NCBI GenBank assembly: GCA_951804985.1
Contig: OX638132.1
Location: forward strand, 2,895,529 to 2,959,528
Direction: 5' to 3'
Length of the DNA stretch: 64,000 bases
DNA from: Dryomyza anilis
Taxonomy: Eukaryota > Arthropoda > Insecta > Diptera > Dryomyzidae
The first letter of the stretch is position 1; each line of letters begins with the position of its first letter. Below are positions 36,917 through 48,469 of the stretch, piece by piece. The translations under genes were made by a program, and so were the position numbers. A model generated the notes under the pieces. It saw nothing but the letters and a program-made list of their open reading frames with translations. It was not told the origin of the DNA and made no database searches.

Positions 36917-37488
36917 GATAATATCGTCACTGTCATTGCAAAGGGACGAATGTGCATTTTTAAAAATGTTGGGAAATCAAATTTCAAAGTTTGAAGTGCA
37001 TTAAAAATTATCAAAATATATATTTTTTTCAATTTTTTCTGTTATTTTGGTTTATTTGTCAATTATTATAACGTATATAAAATATCTTTATATTTGGACA
37101 ACCTACTGAATTATAAATACGGATTGTGTAAGGCTATGCACTGATCAAAACGCAAATATTTTTGTTTTTTATGCTATAACTTTTTATTAGTGCAAGATAA
37201 AATAGTAATGTAGAGACATTAATTTTTTGCTTTTAAAGTACCTATCGATCTGCATCATTAATTATAAATATTTTGCTAACATTTTTTCCTTGCAAATAAC
37301 AAATGGCAAATTAATGTTTGGCAAAATATTTTTAATTAATGATGCAGATCGATAGGTGCTTTGAAAACAAATATAAATGCCTTTACACTACTATTTTATC
37401 TTATACCATCATACTTGAGGATAATCTATGTTCAAAAATGAAAATTGCACATTCGCCCCTTTGGCATGATAGTGATGATATCATCGCA
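36917..37488. mobile_element. Palindromic-unit element, copy 1
   Basis: Termini are inverted copies of about 35-40 bp (GTCATTGCAAAGGGACGAAT at left; ATTCGCCCCTTTGGCATGAT at right), with ATATCGTCAC at left and GTGATGATAT at right. The interior has one inverted-repeat unit. Its left half has TTTTTATTAGTGCAAGATAA, then GTACCTATCGATCTGCATCA; its right half is TGATGCAGATCGATAGGTGC, then ACTACTATTTTATCTTATAC. There is no coding frame. Confidence 0.85.
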
Positions 37489-38658
37489 GATTTGCTAAGG
37501 ATTAACTGGTAATTTGGGATTGTTTATTTAGAATCTGAAGCCCGGTTTTCACCATTACATCTGCATTGGTTGCAATTGACAGTTGCACCAGTTTTGAACT
37601 TATTTAAATTGTGATTTCATTAAATGGTCGAATATATTTTACATTAACTATTGAGCCCTGTAGAGAAATCTGAAATTCAATGTTAATTTTTAAGGTTTTT
37701 CCTTAAATTGCAACTGGTTCAAATAACGGTAAAGATAACTTTGCGTCTATGGCAACTCATAATTTGCTGCAATGCGTACTGTTGACCACCCAGCAGTCAC
37801 CACAAACTCCAGCACGGCTGCACACAAAACATGTGCTTCAAACAACCCACACGTCGCGTTGCCCTTAGCATATTCTAAATTATTCTTTTTTTTAAATACG
37901 ATTTTTGTTTCCATAGAAGCTGCTTTACTGTATGTTTAATTTGTTTTATAAACCCGTCGGCATAAACTTTGTCTGCAAATAAAATTATTTAATTTAGCAT
38001 GAAATGTAAAATTTTTCGTTATATTTTTTGTAATCCTTGAATTTTCGTTGCTGCTGCTTTTTTTTTTTTTGTTATAATAATTTGTGTAATTTTGCTAAAA
38101 TTTATTGTGCGTTCAAGCCGATCATAAGGAATTAACCTAAATAGCCGAATTTTCGAGGTACAAACTTTTCGGATACGTGGTCTGCTGCAAGTGTCATGCA
38201 GCATGTGGCAGCTTAACTCATGCTGTTACTCGGAAAATTTATTACGAAACTTTTATTTGGCCAAAACATATTAAAAATATGTGCTAAAAAATAACTAGAG
38301 CAGGTTAAGTTGCAGTGTGGCGGATGTGCTACCTAACAAAACAAAAAAATAGGGGATTGGTTAAAATTGCGTAAAATTAAAAATGGCAACCAGGTAATTC
38401 GAATAGAAGTTTGCCAAGCAGCATAAAGCAATTAAAATAATAAATCATATTAGGTGAGATTTATCAAATACATTTTATAGCAATTTGCAGTTGAGGTAAA
38501 ATTAATAATTTTCGAAGTTTATGGATTATAGTATGGATTTTGGATTTATCAATTTTCACAAATAGATTTTTAATTCATTAATTCACATCAACGGCCTAAT
38601 AACTTAAAAAATTTGTAAAAAAAAAGCCGAATGACAGATTTTTTTATCTGTCTATCCA
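37489..38658. other. Mixed DNA, nothing recognised
   Basis: 37740-37860 and 38020-38240 are of higher complexity, but only a 61-codon minus frame exists (38019-38204), with no recognisable family. Confidence 0.5.
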
Positions 38659-39990
38659 TCTATATAAAACTTTTGGTCTGTCTGTTGGTTTGATTTCAGC
38701 TTCACGTCTAAACCGCTGAACCGATTTTACTGAAATGTTGCACCAGGATACTATGGAGTCCGGATGCTGATATAGGCTATTGGCAGGATTGACAACGGAG
38801 CGTGGCACTGCCCATACAACCTAAACTTTTAAAATAATATAACTCGGCACTTACACCAGCCAAAAAGATAGAACAAAAAAGTTAAACACAAAAAAAGCAA
38901 AAGCACGTAACAAAAACAAAAAAGCAACAGCAAAATCAAAAACACAAAACAAAAGTAGAAGCAAAAACTCAAAAACTAAAATACACCATAAAGAGATAAA
39001 AACAAAAGCAACAATATAAACACAAAAACACAAAAGTAAACACTCAAAAACAAAAAAAAAAACACAAAAATCAAAAAACCAAAAACACATAAGCAATAGC
39101 AAAACAAAAACCAAAAACACAAACACAAATATAGGAAAGGAAAGTAAAACCAGAAACAAAGGCAAAATCACTAACCAAAACAACAGCAAAAACAAAAACA
39201 ACAGCACAAAATAAAAATTGCAAAAAAAATCGAAATCAAAAATACAAAAACCAGCTACTACTAAGCTACTACTAAGCAAAAAAGGGAAAAACAAAAAATA
39301 AATCAAAAACAAACGCAAAAACAAAAACACCTAATCAAAAACTCAAAAACAGAAATAAAATCAAAAATACAAAAACATAAAATCAAACACAAAAATCCAA
39401 AAACAGAAAAAAAAATTGAAACACAAAAGCAAAAGTAAAACATAAAACCACAAAAAATCAAAGCAAAAACAAAAATTCTATCTCAAAAAACAAAATCAGA
39501 AACAAAAACACACAAAAAATGCAAAATAGACAAAATCAAAACCAAAAGATTCGCAAAGACAAAACGGAAAACACAAAATCATAAATAAAAATAAAAATAA
39601 AAGCAAAAAACGAAACATACAAAAACATAATGAACAGCCATCTTAAAAAATGAAAAAAAATTAAAACCTCCGCAGCGGGCCCAAGTACGAAGTACTGTAC
39701 TAAAAAAATATACTTATAACGAAAAGCAAAAGCAAAAACTAAAAGTAAAAACAGAAGTAAAAAAAATCAAAATTAAATAAAACAAAAAAAAAATAAATAT
39801 CAAAATACAAGTGAAAATAAAAGCTAAAAAGTAAAAATCAAAGTCAAATTCAACGCAAAAAGGAATATTAAAAAACAAACACATAAACAAAATAAAACTA
39901 AAAACAGACTCAAATAAAACAAAATAAAAAAGTAAATAAAAAATAAATGTAAAAACACAAAATCAAACGCAAAAACACAAAATGTTCAAA
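38659..39990 (+). mobile_element. Helitron-like element, copy D, with long A-rich interior
   Basis: Starts TCTATATAAAACTTTTGG after an A, then TTCACGTCTAAACCGCTGAA and GGATACTATGGAGTCCGGA as in copies A and C. The interior from 38870 is about 1 kb of (CAAAAACAAAAG)-type simple sequence. A 3'-like segment CCGCAGCGGGCCCAAGTACG at 39670-39690 resembles the end of copy B (GCGCAGCCCGGGTATG), but a clear CTAG is lacking. A-rich sequence continues to 39990, so the right end is uncertain. Confidence 0.7.
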
Positions 39991-41554
39991 GTTGTTTTAA
40001 AAATCAAAATTTCTTCAGTTCAAAAATTATATAGGAATATTTGCATCAGTATATTAAAAAAATTTTAAAAATTATAAATAACATATTTTTGAAAGTTTTA
40101 CGAAAAACTAATTTTGTGAATTTGAGCCTAAAATGTTGATTGCAATTTTCGGAAAATATTATGAAATAGGAAAAAAATTTAGTATGCAGTCAAAATCAGC
40201 ACTCGAATCTTATATAAAATTGATATATGAAATATCCATTGGACAATTTTTTTTCTCGTTATGTCGAGTGGTTTTATTAATATTTCTGAACATATTTCCT
40301 TTACATTTGTAGGTCAAAAGTCAATATGTGGCAACATGAAACTTTTAGCCAACGAAAGCCACCTCTGTCCATCAGCTGCCAAAATGGCGGAAGATCTTTA
40401 AAATCTTTAATTGGCTGCTGAATTGACATTTTGACAAATTAAATGTGATGTCATAGTGTGTGTGGCTGTGTGCAATACCAAAACAAATACCACTGACAGC
40501 GCACAAAGTGCTGTGAGTCCTTCGCAGGTCCTTGTGCCGTATGTGCTTCGTGCGGTTTCAGATTTCCACAGCAAAGTAACGACTGCGTATAAATAACAAT
40601 TAGGCGAAGGAGCAAAACGAAAAAAGAGGATATTGAAAAAAAAAACACAGAAAATACAGCAGAAAAATATGTATGAAAAAAAAATAGCGTGGCAAAAGCA
40701 AAACAAACAAAACGCAAGGACGTCAAAATAAAAATAGAAATTAAATGTGGCATTTGTTACATCATCAAATTGAATGCGTTTCAATGTGTGCGAGAAACTC
40801 AGCGCCATATAATCCTCATTTTGTTGCCATTTTGTTGTCAACATTGTTGTTGTTGTTCTTCATTTTTGTTTGTTATTGTTGTTGCATTTGCTCCTGCTGC
40901 TACGTGCCAATAATTTCCAATGAAGCCAAATGTTGCAAATGTTGCCATGTTTGCTGTGCACAACGACGTCGACGACTGGCGCCCTCTTAATGGACATTTT
41001 ATAATGGCAACAACTTTTAACACCACGACTGAAGGACGAACTCCTCTCAATAATTTCACCTGCTGCCCCATTCCTCGGTGAGGCTTAAATTGATTTTATA
41101 TGTAGTGCAAATGCAGCAACAATGCTTTGGTTTCTTCCCCGACACCCCCTTTTAAATTTTATTGTGTCTTCTTGTTGCAATTAATTCCTTTAATTGAGTT
41201 GAAAAAAGAATAAATGTAATAACGGCAAAACACCGACTATCAACACAAATAGACTGCAATACAAATAAAAGCTTTTTAATGAGCTTTATTGGCCAACAAG
41301 CATTGCGACCATTGCAAATTATGGCCATTTTCTGACGCTCGTTTATGTGCAAAATAAAGAAAAGTTGAAGTAAAATGGGAGAAATTAAATGCAAAAAAAT
41401 AGAAGAAGTCAGATGCTGCACATAAAATCTAAACAGGTGAGTGGAAGGGCAACAATTAAAATAGGACGATAGGGTACAAATTGATTTAATTGAGTAATGC
41501 AAAACAATTGCAGATATTAAGCGCTTTTAATACAAATTTATTATTTATAAAAAA
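39991..41554. other. Complex DNA island without a supported gene
   Basis: 40380-41150 has GC-richer, CAACA/TTGTTG-rich sequence. Frames of 74-145 codons overlap on both strands (40407-40844 minus, 40689-40913 plus) and show no recognised domain. Not called as genes. Confidence 0.45.
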
Positions 41555-43290
41555 ATATTGGTAGTACAAAACCCTTGTTTTGGATTTTTTTTATGTTTCA
41601 TTTTTTTTTTTTTCGTTGCTCCTGTTTTTCTTTCCGGTTTTTCGTATTTTATTTGTGTTTTTGCTATTTTTATATTTTTCAGATATTTGTTTTTTAGGTT
41701 ACTGTTTTTTGTGTATTTACTTTTGTCTTTCATTTGTATTTTATATTGTTTAGATATTATTTTGTATTTTCTCTTTCATTTTGGTTTACGTTTTTTGTTT
41801 ATTTTGTTTTTACTTCGTGTTTCTGTATTTGCTAATGATTCTGACTTTGTTTCATATTTCATGCTATTATTTGGTTGTTCGTGGCTTTGTGTTTATCTAT
41901 GATTTTTTGTGTTCCTTTTTTGTAGTTTTTATTTATTTTTCTTTTATAATTTATTTATTTATAAAAAAAACTTGTATTTTATGTCATTTTTACATCTTTT
42001 TCTCTGTTTTTTTGTATTTTTTTATCTCTTGATATTTCACATGATTTTTATTTACGTTTTTGTCTGTGATTTCATGTTGCCTATTACTTCTTTTGACCTA
42101 TTACTATTAATTTGTTTTGTTTTTGTGTTTTTCTTTTGTTTTCAAGTTTTAAATTTAATTATTTAAATGAAAAAAAAAAAACTTTTTTGTGCCATTGTTT
42201 TTGATTTAGTTTCTATTTTTGTATTTTTCGCTTTTGTTTTTGCTCCTGATTTTCATATGCTTTTTATGTTTTTATGTTCGACTCGGATTTAATTTTTGAT
42301 TAGTTTTTCTATGATTTTTGTTTTTAGTTTCTAATTTTTTAAGAAATTTTATTTTTTTTGTTCTTTTTGAGTTTCTCAATGATTTTATTTTACGTTTCTT
42401 TTTGATTTGGTTTTTGGGTTTTTTTTCTTATTTTTGTGTTTTTCTTTTATTTTCTCTTTTGTTTTTCTTTGAAATATATGATTTATACAAAAAATAGTAT
42501 TTTGAGCTATTGGTTTGGATTTTATTTCTATTTTAGTTTTTTTTTGTTTGCTTTTGTTATTTCTCTTGACATTTGATATACTTTTATTTTATGTTTTTAT
42601 ATTTTTTAGTTTGTCTCTGATTTAATTTTGTGCTTATTTGGATTTTGTTTTTTCTTTTATTTTTGTTTTTTTTTTTCTTTCTTATTCTTATTTATAAGAA
42701 AAAAACTAATACTTTGTAACATTGGTTTTGATTTGATAATTTTTTGTTTTGTTTTGTTTTTTTGCTTTTGTTTTGGTCTTGATAAATTCTTTTATTTTCT
42801 ATTTTTGTCTTTAAGTTTGTCTACGTTTTTTATTTGTGTTTAATTTAATTTTGCGCTTATTTGTTTTTGTGTTTTCTTTTATTTTTTGTTTTTTTTTTTC
42901 TTTTAAATATATTATTTATAAGAAAAAAATAATATTTTGTAACATTGGTTTTGATTTGATATTTTTTTTTGCTTTAGTTTTTGTCTTGATATGCATTTAT
43001 TTTTTGATTTTGTCTTTGAGTTTTTCTATGATTTTTTTGCGTGTGTGTTTGATTTTTGGCTTTTTTGTGATTTTGATTGTATTCCTTTGAGTTATGTTTT
43101 TCTTTTGTTTTTCATGTTAAATTTTATTTTAAAATTTTTTTAGTTTTTTTTTTATTTTCTATGTGTTCTTTTATCTCCGTTTTAAGTTTTGTGATTTTAC
43201 TTTTTTATATTGTATTTTTGTTATGTCTCACACCCCAGTTGGCCAATCCCGCTCATATATAGCCTAAGTCACCTTTTAAACTACATGTTT
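41555..43290 (-). mobile_element. Helitron-like element, copy E, dominated by T-rich interior
   Basis: The right end (43230-43280) carries GGCCAATCCCGCTCATATAT and AGCCTAAGTCACC, matching the 5' block of copy C in the same orientation (CCAATCGCGCCCATATATAG, CCTATGACACC). The rest is about 1.65 kb of (TTTTTGTTTTTGTG)-type sequence, including at least two near-duplicate segments (AACATTGGTTTTGATTTGAT near 42719 and 42941). The outermost 5' TATATA end and the 3' CTAG end are not clear. F/L-rich frames here are repeat artefacts. Confidence 0.6.
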
Positions 43291-43339
43291 TCTTTACAAT
43301 ATTCTAATCGGTAAATATATATTTTCCAAGACATACATA

Positions 43340-43586
43340 TATCGTCGTTGTAGAACGAAAAGTCACCAAAAACATTTTTATGACAACTTAAATTTTGAGT
43401 TTGTTGATTAATATTGTAAAAAGTAATTAATGCATTTTTAAAGTTGATATATCTATTGATAGATTTATATTTTCTTATCAAATTGAGATCATTGATTATA
43501 AATTGACAGATATATAAAGATTTTTGTAAATGAATATTTGGCATTTGGAAAATGTATTTGGTGACTTTTCGTTCTACAACTACGAT
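43340..43586. mobile_element. MITE-like element with 36-bp terminal inverted repeats
   Basis: Left TIR 43340-43377 and right TIR 43548-43586 are inverted copies built around GTTGTAGAACGAAAAGTCAC, with two or three mismatches. The unit is about 245 bp and non-coding. The superfamily was not assigned. Confidence 0.85.
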
Positions 43587-44239
43587 AAGTTATAAAAATT
43601 ATATAATTGAAAATTTAAAAATTTTAAATAATCAAAATTAATAATCAAAAATTAGCTTTAAGAAAAAAATATTGAATTACTTTTAAAAGCGCAATTGCAT
43701 AATAAATTTTGTATAAAACATACAAAAATTTTGCCCAAAAAATTATTTAAAAATAAAATTTCACACATTTAAGCGTTTCTCATAAATTAAGCGTCGTGCA
43801 AATAATCCGTTGAAAAAGTATTTTAATCCTATTTTGCATTTTAATTGCCATAAAATGCAAAAAATTGCTTCCTTCCTCATGCATGGTTGGCTGGGCGCAA
43901 AAACATTAAAAACTTAATCTATGCGGAAGCATGTACATAACGCATACATATACATATGTGCCTTTATATATATATATATATATATATACATACATTATAT
44001 ATGTATTGTATGCATGTGGCTCGTACACACAGCCATAGGGTGCACTGCACTATGAAAAATGTGTGACGTATTTGGCATAGCCTTCAAAAAAACATTGTTT
44101 ATTCTAATATTAAAGAAATATTCTTCGTGTTTATGAATCAAAATATATTGACGAAATGTTGGGACCATTGAATTTGTGAATTTAGCATGTACACAAAACT
44201 CGTGGTTTTTGAACATACTATAACTATTATTTTTAATTG
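43587..44239. other. AT-rich DNA with a TA/ACATA tract
   Basis: 43965-44015 contains a (TA)n run flanked by ACATACATTATATATGTAT. No gene supported. Confidence 0.5.
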
Positions 44240-45480
44240 AAAAATAACTCTAATAAGTAAAATAAAACAGAATTAAATACAATCAAATAATTCAAATCTA
44301 AGTATAATAAATAAGAAAATATAAGAAAATATTATCAAATAAAATCAAAATTATCGAAAAAAAAAAAAATTATAAATATCAAATACAACCACATATAATC
44401 AAATAACACAATTAAAAAATTAAATCGCATTGTATTAAATCAAAATAATTCATATAAAATCGAATAAAATGAAATCAAATCAAATAAAAGCATCAAGTAA
44501 AATAAAATCCAAATAAATAAAACCAGATCAATTTAAATCAAATAAAATAAAATAAAAACATTAAATTAAAATTAAATCAAATAAAATAAAATAGAATCAA
44601 ATACAATCAATTAAAATAAAGTAAAGTAAAGTAAAGTAAAGTAAAGTAAAGTAAAGTAAAGTAAAGTAAAGTAAAGTAAAGTAAAATAAAGTAAAGTAAA
44701 GTAAAGTAAAGTAAAGTAAAGTAAAGTAAAGTGAAGTAAAGTAAAGTAAAGTAAAGTAAAGTAAAGTAAAGTAAAATAAAATAAAATCAAATAAAATCAA
44801 ATTTAAACAAATAACATCCAATATATCAAATAAAATATAATAAAATAAAATATAACAAAACGAAACAAAACAAAAATCAAATGGAACCATACAAAATCAA
44901 ATAACACAAATAAAAATTAAATCGAAAACAAATTGAAATCAAATAAAATCAATAAAAAGCAAATAAATCAATTAAAATCAATTAAAATCAAATAAAATAA
45001 ATAAAAATCAAACTGAATCAAATTAAATAAAATCAATTAAAGTCTAATAAAATCAATCAACATCAAATAAAATCAATTAAAATAAAATAAAATCAAACTA
45101 AATCAAATAAAATTTAATAAAATCTATTAAAATCAAATAAAATAAAACAAAATCAAATGAAATTTTAAAAAAAATTAAAAAAAAATCAAAGAATAAAATA
45201 AAATTAAACAAAATCAAACAAAATCAAATTAAAATAAATAAAATCAATAAAGTCAAATAAAATCAATTAAAATCAAATAAAATCAATAAAGTCAAATAAA
45301 ATCAATTAAAATCAATTAAAATCAAATAAAATCAAATAAAATCAAAACAAATAAAATCAATTAAAATCAATTACAACTAAATAAAATCAAATAATACAAA
45401 TAAAAAATTAAATTAAGTCAATTCAAATAAAATAAAAATCAAAATTTTTCAAAAAAAAACCAATTGAATCACATTTTTTT
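44240..45480. repeat. AAATC/AAATA cryptically simple tract
   Basis: About 1.24 kb built from AAATCAAATAAAATCAATTA permutations with an embedded GTAAA microsatellite. It probably grew by slippage from a short seed. Its single 97-codon F/L/Y/T frame is a repeat artefact. Confidence 0.9.
44621..44774. repeat. (GTAAA)n microsatellite
   Basis: About 31 nearly perfect copies of GTAAA, with single variants GTAAAATAAA near 44682 and GTGAA near 44730. Confidence 0.97.
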
Positions 45481-46670
45481 CAGTGTATGTAGCATGTAAC
45501 CGACATTTGTGAATGTATAAAAACAACATAATATTTATTAAAAATGCCGCAGCAAAATGCTAAATTCTATTTTTCTTTTGTTTTGCTTTCCGTGTTTTCG
45601 AGTAAAATGTATGCAGCCGAAAATATTTGTCTACCGTATGCGTAGGCGCTGCCAACATGAATTAACAAACATCCTAATTTAATAAATATTATAGAATTTA
45701 AAAAAATAACTAAATTAATGCTTGAATGTATTTTGTGATAGGTCAGCCCAATACCCATTTACCAATCCAATCTTTTGAGTCTTTTATCCTTGCTCCAAAT
45801 ACATGATTCAACCTACAATCACCGACAAACGCACTCAGCGTCCACATCCACATCCGTCATAATAGCTTCTGACTGACACCCACTCGTCAGGACGCTCTCC
45901 ATCTCTGCTACTTACCTAATTTTGTTGCTAAAAGGTCGGAGTGCTCTCCCTCAATAGCCTTGTTGCTGTTGATGGCCATGGCTAAGCATCTTTAAGTCCT
46001 AATCGGATTCTTGTTAATGGCATGGAGTTGACAGTGCAGTGCGTTGAGCTGCACTACGAATGACAAAATAAAAAAAAAAACACTACGACCAGGTGGTTGG
46101 TGCATTTTTGTAAAATTTTCAAAATCATTTCCAGTACATGTCATGCAACAGAGGTCAATCAATGTATCTCGTGCAGCCAGCTGACTACGCTGAAATGCAT
46201 TCAGCTCAAGTATCTCCTGTCTCTGATCTACTTTTTCCACAACTCACTACCAGTCTTGAAATTCAGCTGCCCGTCATCTGGCTCCAGTAGTCTCACATGT
46301 GATGCGTCATGCGGTGATTGCATGCAGCAGCAGCAACCTGTCGGAAAGCTTTCATCCAACAGTAGAGTTTTTTTTTCACCTGGAGTTGCACCGCAGTTGA
46401 AGTTCTTCAGAATTTGTTTTGTGATAGAAATCGTTTGAGAGCCCAGAAATTTTTACATTTTGTATATAAAAAGAGTTGAACAATTTTAGTTTTTAGTACT
46501 ATAAAATAAAAAGATATAAAATAAAAGATATTCTAATGTATAAGAATTTTATTTTATGTATTTCATGTGAAATTTAAAAACTTTTCGTAAAACTTTAAAA
46601 TTTTCAGAAATTAACATCTCATTACAGATGTTACAGACGGATGACCAAACTGAATATATTCCTTCGCTTT
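45481..46670. other. Complex DNA without a supported gene
   Basis: 45780-46440 is of mixed composition. A 113-codon plus frame (46097-46438) and an 82-codon minus frame (45992-46240) overlap and neither is recognisable. Confidence 0.45.
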
Positions 46671-46993
46671 TAATAATAATAATAATAATAATAATAGTTT
46701 GGCGCTACAGTCCTGTTTAGTACTTCGGCCGAGCTCTCTCACCATTTTGAGCTGTGCGTGTTATATTTGTACTCAAATTGGTGGGACCTACAGATTATTG
46801 CCGAATCCGAACGGCGGGTGAGAGCTTTTCATAGGCAATGTTTTACTCTCGTAGGTTTGCCATTTACTGCCGAGAGGTAGCGCGGTAAAGAAAAATGTTT
46901 CTATGAAAAGATGTTGTTAGCCCCAGTCCAGGCTTGAACCGGGGACCTTTCGGCTCGCAGTCCAACGCACTAACCACTGAGCTACCGCGGCTA
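46671..46993 (-). mobile_element. tRNA-derived SINE, copy 1
   Basis: On the minus strand the element begins with a tRNA-like head (46921-46993). It has a perfect A box TAGCTCAGTGG, a B box GGTTCAAGCC and an acceptor-like GCCGCGG start. It continues through a body of about 240 bp with GCCGAATCCGAACGGCGGGT complementary landmarks (about 46800 on the plus strand) and ends in a TTA repeat tail ((TAA)n on plus, 46671-46695). The anticodon stem is imperfect, so the head is not a working tRNA. A second copy at 59332 has the same architecture. Confidence 0.9.
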
Positions 46994-47292
46994 CAAACTT
47001 GAACCATTTATTCGATATGACTAGAAGGAAATATAGGCTATAATTTAGTTCGAAACTCCACCGATAGAGGGCGTAACTGACGAATTTCTACATCTCTGTA
47101 ACCGCCGATCCGATTTAGACAAAATTTAACACAGTGACTCTCTGTAGAAAACTCGTAAATATAGAGTAAATAATAGTTCCGAATTTCTAAAATTAAGTTT
47201 AGAATTTTATCACGAAAAAGCGATAATTTTTAATACGCTGAACCGATTTGGACCATATTTAAAATAGTAAAACTTTGTTAAATACTGATTCA
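46994..47292. other. Probable transposon remnant
   Basis: GAACCGATTTGGACCATATT and CGATCCGATTTAGACAAAAT resemble the 'accessory' phrases found in the Helitron-like 5' blocks (CTGAACCGATTTTACTGAAA). No ends were found. Confidence 0.4.
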
Positions 47293-47850
47293 TCTTTATA
47301 CATAAAATTCTCCGTTGGGCCTTATTTGGGTGTCTCTGTCTGTTTGTTCCAGCATCTAAACCGCTGAACCTATTTGACTGAAATATTTATAATGGAGTGG
47401 GTGGTATTGGACAACGGGGGTGGCGTCGCAGCTCCCATACAACCTAAACTTTATAAATTTGCACTTTAAAAAGCTGCAGAACAAAAAAACCAAATAAAAA
47501 ATATAAAAAAAAAACTCAAAACAAAAACAAAGGAAATAACACAAATAAAAAGCAAAAACATAAATTCAAAAGAAAAACAGAATAGAAAAAACAATTGTTT
47601 GTATTTTTTTACACAAAAAAAGATAAAAACAAAATAATAATAAAAGCAAGAAGAAAATCGCAAACCCAAAAACAAAATGAAACGAAAACACAAAAGTTAA
47701 AAAAAACAAGAAACAATAAAAAGCAAAAACCAAATCCATAATAAAAAAAAGTAACACACAAAAGCAAGCACAAAAAACAGAAAAAGTAAACAAAAAACTC
47801 GAAATCATAAGAAAAACATAAAAACAAAATAAAAGAAAACGCGTAGGAAA
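47293..47850 (+). mobile_element. Helitron-like element, copy F (3' end missing)
   Basis: Starts TCTTTATACATAAAATTC, then TGTCTGTTTGTTCCAGCATC, TAAACCGCTGAACC and CTCCCATACAACCTAAACTT as in other copies, followed by (CAAAAACAAAAG) simple sequence. No CTAG end is visible before unrelated sequence at about 47870. Confidence 0.7.
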
Positions 47851-47869
47851 TGTTAAATTACATAAGCGG

Positions 47870-47965
47870 GATTTAAAAAGTCGGTCTGCGCCGACTATGG
47901 TACACCCTACGCCTTGGTGGGAATATTAATGTGACATATCACCCTCATTTTTGGAACAGATGCAT
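47870..47965 (-). mobile_element. 3' fragment of a DINE-1-like Helentron
   Basis: Plus-strand words AAAGTCGGTCTGCGCCGACT and ACACCCTACGCCTTGGTGGG are the complement of the 3' end of the element at 48589-49285 (CCACCAAAGGTGTAGGGTAT, AGTCGGGCACGAACGACT). A truncated minus-strand copy. Confidence 0.7.
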
Positions 47966-48469
47966 TTTAGCGAATACACAAACCGTTATTACATAGTAAC
48001 CCATAAATGATGTTTGTTTAATTAACCACATAGACGGTATTGTAATTTTTTATTTCTTGTGTGTGCAAATTATTTGGGCATTTGTTTAAAATATTGAAAA
48101 TATGGACACAAAGTATCATTAATACAAAAAAAATGAATTGAAATTCGGAACCGGTATTGTTGTCAGTTTTAATTTGAATAAAGTTTACTTCACCAATATT
48201 TTCTTTTTACGTAATTTACGGTGTCTTGTTAAAGGGCTGTTCATTCTCGGAGTGAGTTCAAAAAATATTCGAAAATGACCTTCGAGACATGGCAGTGCTT
48301 CTATAGTTTGGTATGTTTCCAAAATTCGAATATCAACCAATATGTTTGAAAATCGGGGATATAGAGTGTGTGCGACTTTGACTAAATTTTTGATTAAACT
48401 ATATTTAATGAGTTTTAATTCGATCACAATTCGGTAACCGGTAATTGTTAAAGTCCATAATCAATCGAT
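47966..48469. other. AT-rich DNA, nothing recognised
   Basis: An 80-codon minus frame (48185-48427) has no recognisable family. Confidence 0.5.

Noticed and set aside
38851..39330. 159-codon minus-strand frame
   Set aside because: Simple-sequence translation of the CAAAAA-type interior of a Helitron-like element.
40407..40844. 145-codon minus-strand frame as a gene
   Set aside because: No recognisable domain, overlaps frames on both strands, low-complexity middle; insufficient support.
44597..44890. 97-codon minus-strand frame
   Set aside because: Translation of the GTAAA microsatellite and its AAATA flanks.
46921..46993. Functional tRNA gene on the minus strand
   Set aside because: Promoter boxes are good but the anticodon stem is mismatched, and the sequence is the head of a repeated SINE also present at 59564-59638.
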